64,000 nt of DNA from Manihot esculenta. Lineage: Eukaryota > Streptophyta > Magnoliopsida > Malpighiales > Euphorbiaceae. Position 1 is the stretch's first letter; every line of letters starts with the position of its first letter. The translations under genes were made by a program, and so were the position numbers. The notes below the pieces were generated by a model. It had not been told where the DNA came from, did no database searches, and saw nothing but the letters and a program-made list of their open reading frames with translations. The stretch lies in assembly GCF_001659605.2 (NCBI RefSeq), contig NC_035176.2, positions 21,577,890-21,641,889 on the forward strand, read 5' to 3'. Shown in pieces: positions 59,423 to 64,000 of this stretch.

Positions 59423-60967
59423 CACGAAAAAAATCAGCCGGAACATTAAGAATTTTAATAACAGATTAAAATTGATTACTGATTACTAATATATTAGTAA
59501 AGGATTTTAAAATTCCTTACTAAATTTCTTAATACATTATAAAAAATAAAATTATTTATAAATTAAATAATAGATGTAATAGAATTTATTATTGGATTTC
59601 TAGTATTTTTATTTTTTAAAATCACACATCTTTTTTTAATTTCACAATCTATTATATCCATTATTAATTTGAAAATTAGTAGTGAATTTTAGATTTTCAA
59701 AAAAAAAAAAAACAACATTTCTATAATTTAATTTCAGATTTTTTTTTAAAATTTAGTAATGTATTTAATTTATCACTAAATATATTAATAATCTAAAAAT
59801 TATAACAAAATCCAAAATCTATTACTAAATTTTTTGAAAAAAATACTGCATTTTTTACTTTTATTAATCTATATTTTTCTTTAAATTTAGTAATTCAAAT
59901 TTATTGCAAATTGACATAGTTATAAAACTACATGCTCTATTTTTATTCATCATTTTATTCATTCTTTTCTTCACTCTCCTCCTAATTTTTTTATTTTTCT
60001 CATTTTATTTTTTTCTTTATAAATTATATACATCTTTTTAAAATTTTTTTATTTTCTCTACTTTTCTACCATTTTATCTCATTTTCTTTCATTATCCTTC
60101 TTTTTTTCTCTTTTTTTTTCTCCATTTTCTCTCATATTCTCTTCCTTTTCTTTTGCTTTCTTCTATTTTCGTTTATTTTCTTCAAATTTTTATCATTTTT
60201 TCTTCCATTTTCTAGCATTTTTTTCTTTTTTCTCTCATTTTTCTTTCAATTGTCTCCTTTTCTCTCATATTCTCTTACCTTTTTCTTTCATTTCTTCTAT
60301 TTTCTTCTATTTGTTCTTCTCTTTTCTTCACTTTCACTTCATCTTTCTATCATTTTCTTTCCTTTTTCCCTCATATTCTCTTCCCTTTTCTCATTTTTCT
60401 TATTTTTTCCTTTTTTCTAATTTTCTCTTCATTTTTTATCATAATTTTCTTCTTCTTCTTTCCCCTCATTTTATTTTTTTTTTTTCTCGTTTCCTTCCAT
60501 TTTCTCACAGTTTTCACTTTAAAAATTTTTCTCATTTAATTTTATAATATTTTTTTGATAAACTTTAGAAATTTAAAATAAATTAATATTTAATATAAAA
60601 TACAATGACAAAATCAATAATTTAACATACAGTTCTTATATTTTTTTAAAAACTTGTAATAGATTCTATTTTTGATATTTTTATTTTATCAAATTTGTAA
60701 TAAATTAATAATAAATTGGAATTTGTTGCTAAATTTAATAATAAATTTTATTTTCATAATTTTTTATTTTTTAAAATTTTATTAAATTATTTTCATTAGC
60801 AATATTACTAAATTTATTATAAAATTAGTAACGGATTAATAATATACTGAATAAGTAACGATTTTCATAATAATAAATGCTATCTGTTACTAGAAGTGTT
60901 AATAATGTATTTTTTTATGAATTAGTTACAGAAAAATCTGTTACTAATTCAAAAAAAACTTATAGTA
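59423..60967 (+). mobile_element. Candidate CACTA-like non-autonomous element
   Basis: The left end reads CACGAAAAAAA and the right end ...AAAAAAAACTTATAGTA, resembling decayed CACTA termini. ttt flanks both sides, as a 3-bp duplication would. Repeats of the type agtaacrgatt / ctgttactaat lie near both ends (59460-59480, 60823-60870, 60885-60955), as in dicot CACTA elements. It has no transposase. Poly-T-rich flanks make the 3-bp match weak support. Confidence 0.4.
59930..60540 (+). repeat. 600-bp polypyrimidine (TTTTC/TTCTC) low-complexity tract
   Basis: The plus strand is nearly all T and C with interspersed cat, an imperfect ttttctcattttctt microsatellite-like array. The Phe/Ser-rich frame at 60311-60547 is produced by this bias and is not a gene. 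Confidence 0.85.
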
Positions 60968-60970
60968 TTT

Positions 60971-61209
60971 GCTGAGAAAAAGAGTTCTGAAGAGAAAATC
61001 TCAGACTTGAAAATCCAACTCAAAGATTTAAATCAAGAGTAGAGAAACCATGTTTCGATCAGCTCACATCTTTTTTGAAGCTTGTAAATCTAAAGAAAGA
61101 ACTATCCTTGCATTATCTTGAAAATGATCATAGCTGAGTTGATGACTTGACTCCCCATGAAGAAGACACTAACCAAGAGGCTCCACTAGAAGCCCTCGGA
61201 GCACATCGT
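60971..61209 (+). pseudogene. Coding-like fragment of unknown identity
   Basis: One frame gives AEKKSSEEKISDLKIQLKDL (coiled-coil-like). After a shift of one base another runs EKPCFDQLTSFLKLVNLKKE through HEEDTNQEAPLEALGAH with a single TGA. It stops at a possible splice donor (gtacgt at 61209). Composition is unlike the flanks. I do not recognise the protein; it may be a host exon remnant or a gag-like piece. Confidence 0.35.
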
Positions 61210-61329
61210 ACGTATAGCTTTCTTTGCATTTTCATAGTTTGAAAAGATAATTATGAAATATCTCAAGCTAGCCTTTTAATAATAGAATTTTTTAAATTAC
61301 AAATATTTCATAAATGGAATAATATCTTC

Positions 61330-62010
61330 CCATCTTATATGTGTTAGGTCGAATAACTTTAAATATTTTAAAGGACCTTTCTGATTTTCACCCTACTTTC
61401 CTAATCATGCTTTTTCCCTTAGAAATATTTGTTCTCATTAATACCAAATCTCCAACATTGAAGTTTCTTGGTCTTAATTGAGAATTAAATAAATGAGTCA
61501 TTCTTTGTCAATATGATGCCATCTTTATAAAGACCTGCTCTCTAATATGCTTAACTTGATCAAGATTAAAAAACATTGATCTGAATCATTAACAAGGTCT
61601 GGATAATTTATTCTGAAACTTCACTGATTGACTTTTGCTGTATAACTACTTCTACTCCACACACAAGAGAAATTGGAGTTTCTCCGGTAGCAACTTTCGA
61701 TATTGTCTTGTATGTTCATAAAACATGTGGTAACTCTTCCAGCCACCTTCCCTTTGCCTTGTCCAATCATTTTTTAAGCCCTTGAATTATTGTATGATTC
61801 CTAAATCTCTGTCATCCCATTCGTTTAAGGATGATACATTGAAAATCGAAGGTCAATGCTCTAATGCTTGCAAAAGTCTCTGAATTTCCTACTGTCAATT
61901 TGCATGCCATTATTTATAATCAAACTTTAGGAATTTCAAACTCGGAATTATATTTCTCATATCAATTCCTATTAATAGAAAGAACTCATATTTCTCGTAT
62001 CTACTTTGAC
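61330..62010 (-). pseudogene. Integrase fragment of a Tat-type Ty3/gypsy element
   Basis: On the minus strand, pieces in shifting frames give an IN core (IPKSLIINNGMQIDSRKFRDFC, with Asn where the catalytic Asp is expected), a HP-TNG-TEI block near the catalytic Glu, a K-KGK--G-V block, GETPF-like text, and a C-terminal block (RMTHLFNSQLRPRNFNVGDLVL) near 61430-61500. The order fits Tat/Retand-type integrase. LTRs were not seen nearby. It is heavily decayed. Confidence 0.6.
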
Positions 62011-64000
62011 ATGGTTGAAAGTTAATAGCTAATTTGATTAACTGAAATAGTTAAATTCATTAGATGAGAGATAAATTATAGGTATGACTTTTATGTTTAA
62101 CAGATCCTTTAAGTTTCTCAATTCATGTATTGCTCTCTTATATTTTCCTTCTCACCCTTACTAACTTTAAGTATCAGATTTCTAACCTAGAGTAGACCCC
62201 AATGGCTTCCTGACGTGGTTCTCTATTGTAGACCACCTGAATATATCTTCCACTAGTCAGACCACCCAGCTCCAACATCTTGTAGCTTTCTTGGATTAAT
62301 TAGTTATTAGAAGGGTATAATTAATTTTATCACTATAGTTTAGGATATATTTATTAAAGAAAAAATTTAGAATATAATTACAAAAATTAGTAAAATTTGA
62401 GTTTTTTTATAATTATTATTTTTTATTCTGAAGAGCTATATTAAAATATTAATATTAGAGTACTGAATAGGACACTAATCTCAGTGAAATGTTAACTTTA
62501 ACGGAATAATTTAATAATAAATTATAAATAAATTCATTTGGTAGCTTAGAGCATATTCATTGAAAAATTTTATTTATGCTAGAAAACCTGAAAAGTTTGA
62601 ATTCTTTGGCTAATATCTCTATAATATTTAACCATTTTTTTACAGAAGCTTGTAATTCAAACGCTAAATTAAGACTTGTGTTAGCTTTAGCTAGCCAAGT
62701 TTGAAGAGTTCATGACTAATTTGAAATAAAAAAATAAAAAAAAAGGATAATTTAAAGTCCAACAAATGGTTTTGGTAGATTTGTATTACCTTTTTTCCCA
62801 CAAAATACTTATAAAATAAAAACTCGTGCCTTTTTCTAAACCATTTAGTATTTAAAATTTATTTAAGCAATTAATTTAAATTAGTGCTAAACATATTTAC
62901 TAAAAATAAATAAAAATAAATTCAATTAAGTTTTTATACTTTTATTCAAATTAATTTTTTTATTAAATAAATCCCTAAATTTTACATTTAAAGTTAAATA
63001 AGTCATGTCCTAATTTATTATTTTTTTATAATTTAAAATATAAAAATATTAGTATTTTAATTAACATGAAAATAATAAATATATAAAAATAATGAATTAT
63101 TTTTAAAATTAAAAAAAAAGAAATTTTAGTATTAAAAATATTTTATTATTAAAAAATATTATTTTATTAAGTCAATATTTATTTAGTCTTAAAAGGTAAA
63201 GTGAAAAGGCTTATTTAGTAAAAAAAAATTAAATTAGATTTATTTAACTCTTAAACAAAAGTATAATTTAATTAGATTTATTTTAAAAAATAAAATGCTC
63301 TTTGCAATTGTAAAAGATTTGCACCTCCGGAGTTGACCTATAACATTTCTAAGTGTTTAAAAATTCAGTTCTGTTTTTTATTTATTTTAATTCGATTTGC
63401 GTAAGTTCGATTTAATTTTTAATTTTAAAAATTTTAATTTAGTTTAATTTTAATTAAAAAAATTTAAAAAATTAAATCGAATTGATTAGTGATAATAATA
63501 TATTATTTTCAATAATATAGAGAAATTAGATTATATTAAAATTAAAATATTTCAATTAAATTTTAAAATATTAAAAATAAAGTGTAAAAAATAAAAAAAT
63601 TTATTAAAATTTCAAATCGATCAAACTAAATCAAATCAAACTGAATCAGATCGGTCTAATTTAATTCAATTTTTGATCAAAATCGATTTGATTTGATTTT
63701 TATAAAATATTAAAATTTTAATTTTTAATTTATTAATGATAACGCCTCAATTACAATAATAAAACTTTCCACAATAAAAGAAATTAAGAAAACCAAGTGG
63801 GCTTATAGACACAAGTACTAGCAAATTATATCATACGACCAAAAAATCAATGAAAAAAATATATGTTCTAATATCTTACACTAAAATGGACAAATAGAAT
63901 ATATAAATAGACATGGATGATATTCGGTTGAAATTAAAATAATTGACTAAATTAAATTAATTTAAAAATTTAATTCAATTTTATAATTTAATTTTAATTT
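62011..64000. other. Very AT-rich sequence without recognisable genes
   Basis: It is low-complexity A/T with runs such as aaattttaattta. Between 63370 and 63720, repeated tcgattt / aaatcga inverted words (aattcgattt, aaatcgaattg) recur. No domain, RNA gene or LTR could be supported. Confidence 0.6.

Noticed and set aside
60311..60547. Phe/Ser/Leu-rich 78-codon ORF resembling a membrane protein
   Set aside because: It is produced by the polypyrimidine tract.

Overview
The window is plant nuclear DNA, from the repeat-dense, probably heterochromatic part of a flowering-plant (dicot-like) genome. The evidence is chromovirus (Tekay/Del-type) and Athila-type Ty3/gypsy elements, a Ty1/copia element, an L1-type LINE, a Mutator-like (MULE) and a hAT transposon, with PBS sites matching plant initiator tRNA-Met and tRNA-Asp. 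I found no intact host gene, tRNA, rRNA or CRISPR array. I cannot name the species from the sequence.

Layout, left to right. (1) 1-3077: 3' end of a plus-strand chromovirus, here called C (integrase C-terminus, chromodomain, PPT, 3' LTR). (2) 3078-8258: an LTR-like remnant, a decayed L1 LINE on the minus strand (4150-7150) split by a solo LTR (5167-6610), and unassigned DNA. (3) 8259-21085: two Athila-type elements only 55 bp apart, E (minus strand, 8259-14946) and D (plus strand, 15002-21085). Both keep gag-like coding and a long 3' non-coding region but have lost RT, RNase H and integrase. (4) 22060-47311: a MULE with a 9-bp TSD. Removing its insertions leaves about 5.5 kb carrying a GRF-zinc-finger ORF (+) and a broken transposase (-). 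Inside it sit a solo Athila-type LTR (F, 23153-24506, TSD atata) and the chromovirus A (24725-43073, minus strand, TSD acagc). A in turn contains the related chromovirus B (26792-35617, minus strand, TSD gctgg), inserted four codons before the end of its ORF. (5) 48166-58740: a hAT transposase relic (+), cut by a solo Athila-type LTR (G, TSD agctc) and by a large LTR-like insertion (J, TSD ataat) that itself carries a copia element (I, 51843-56333). (6) 58741-64000: very AT-rich DNA with a candidate CACTA-like non-autonomous element, a polypyrimidine tract, a coding-like fragment and a relic of a Tat-type integrase.

Nearly everything can be ordered in time: MULE before A before B, and hAT before J before I. 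A has an uninterrupted frame broken only by three nonsense codons. B has almost identical LTRs, so it moved recently, yet its only usable ORF is gag-like and the rest of its interior is an old, scrambled PR-RT relic. B must therefore have been mobilised in trans.

The most unusual signals are: a hairpin-forming, GCC-box-containing motif (TTCGGCCGCCGAA) repeated in the chromovirus LTRs and also, with exact 24-bp spacing, in the leader of the unrelated Athila-type element D; a duplicated polypurine-tract module about 0.9 kb inside both D and E; gag-only elements in two lineages; and a MULE whose second gene encodes a GRF/coiled-coil protein convergent with the transposase. Elements D, E, F and G belong to one family, and two of the four are solo LTRs.
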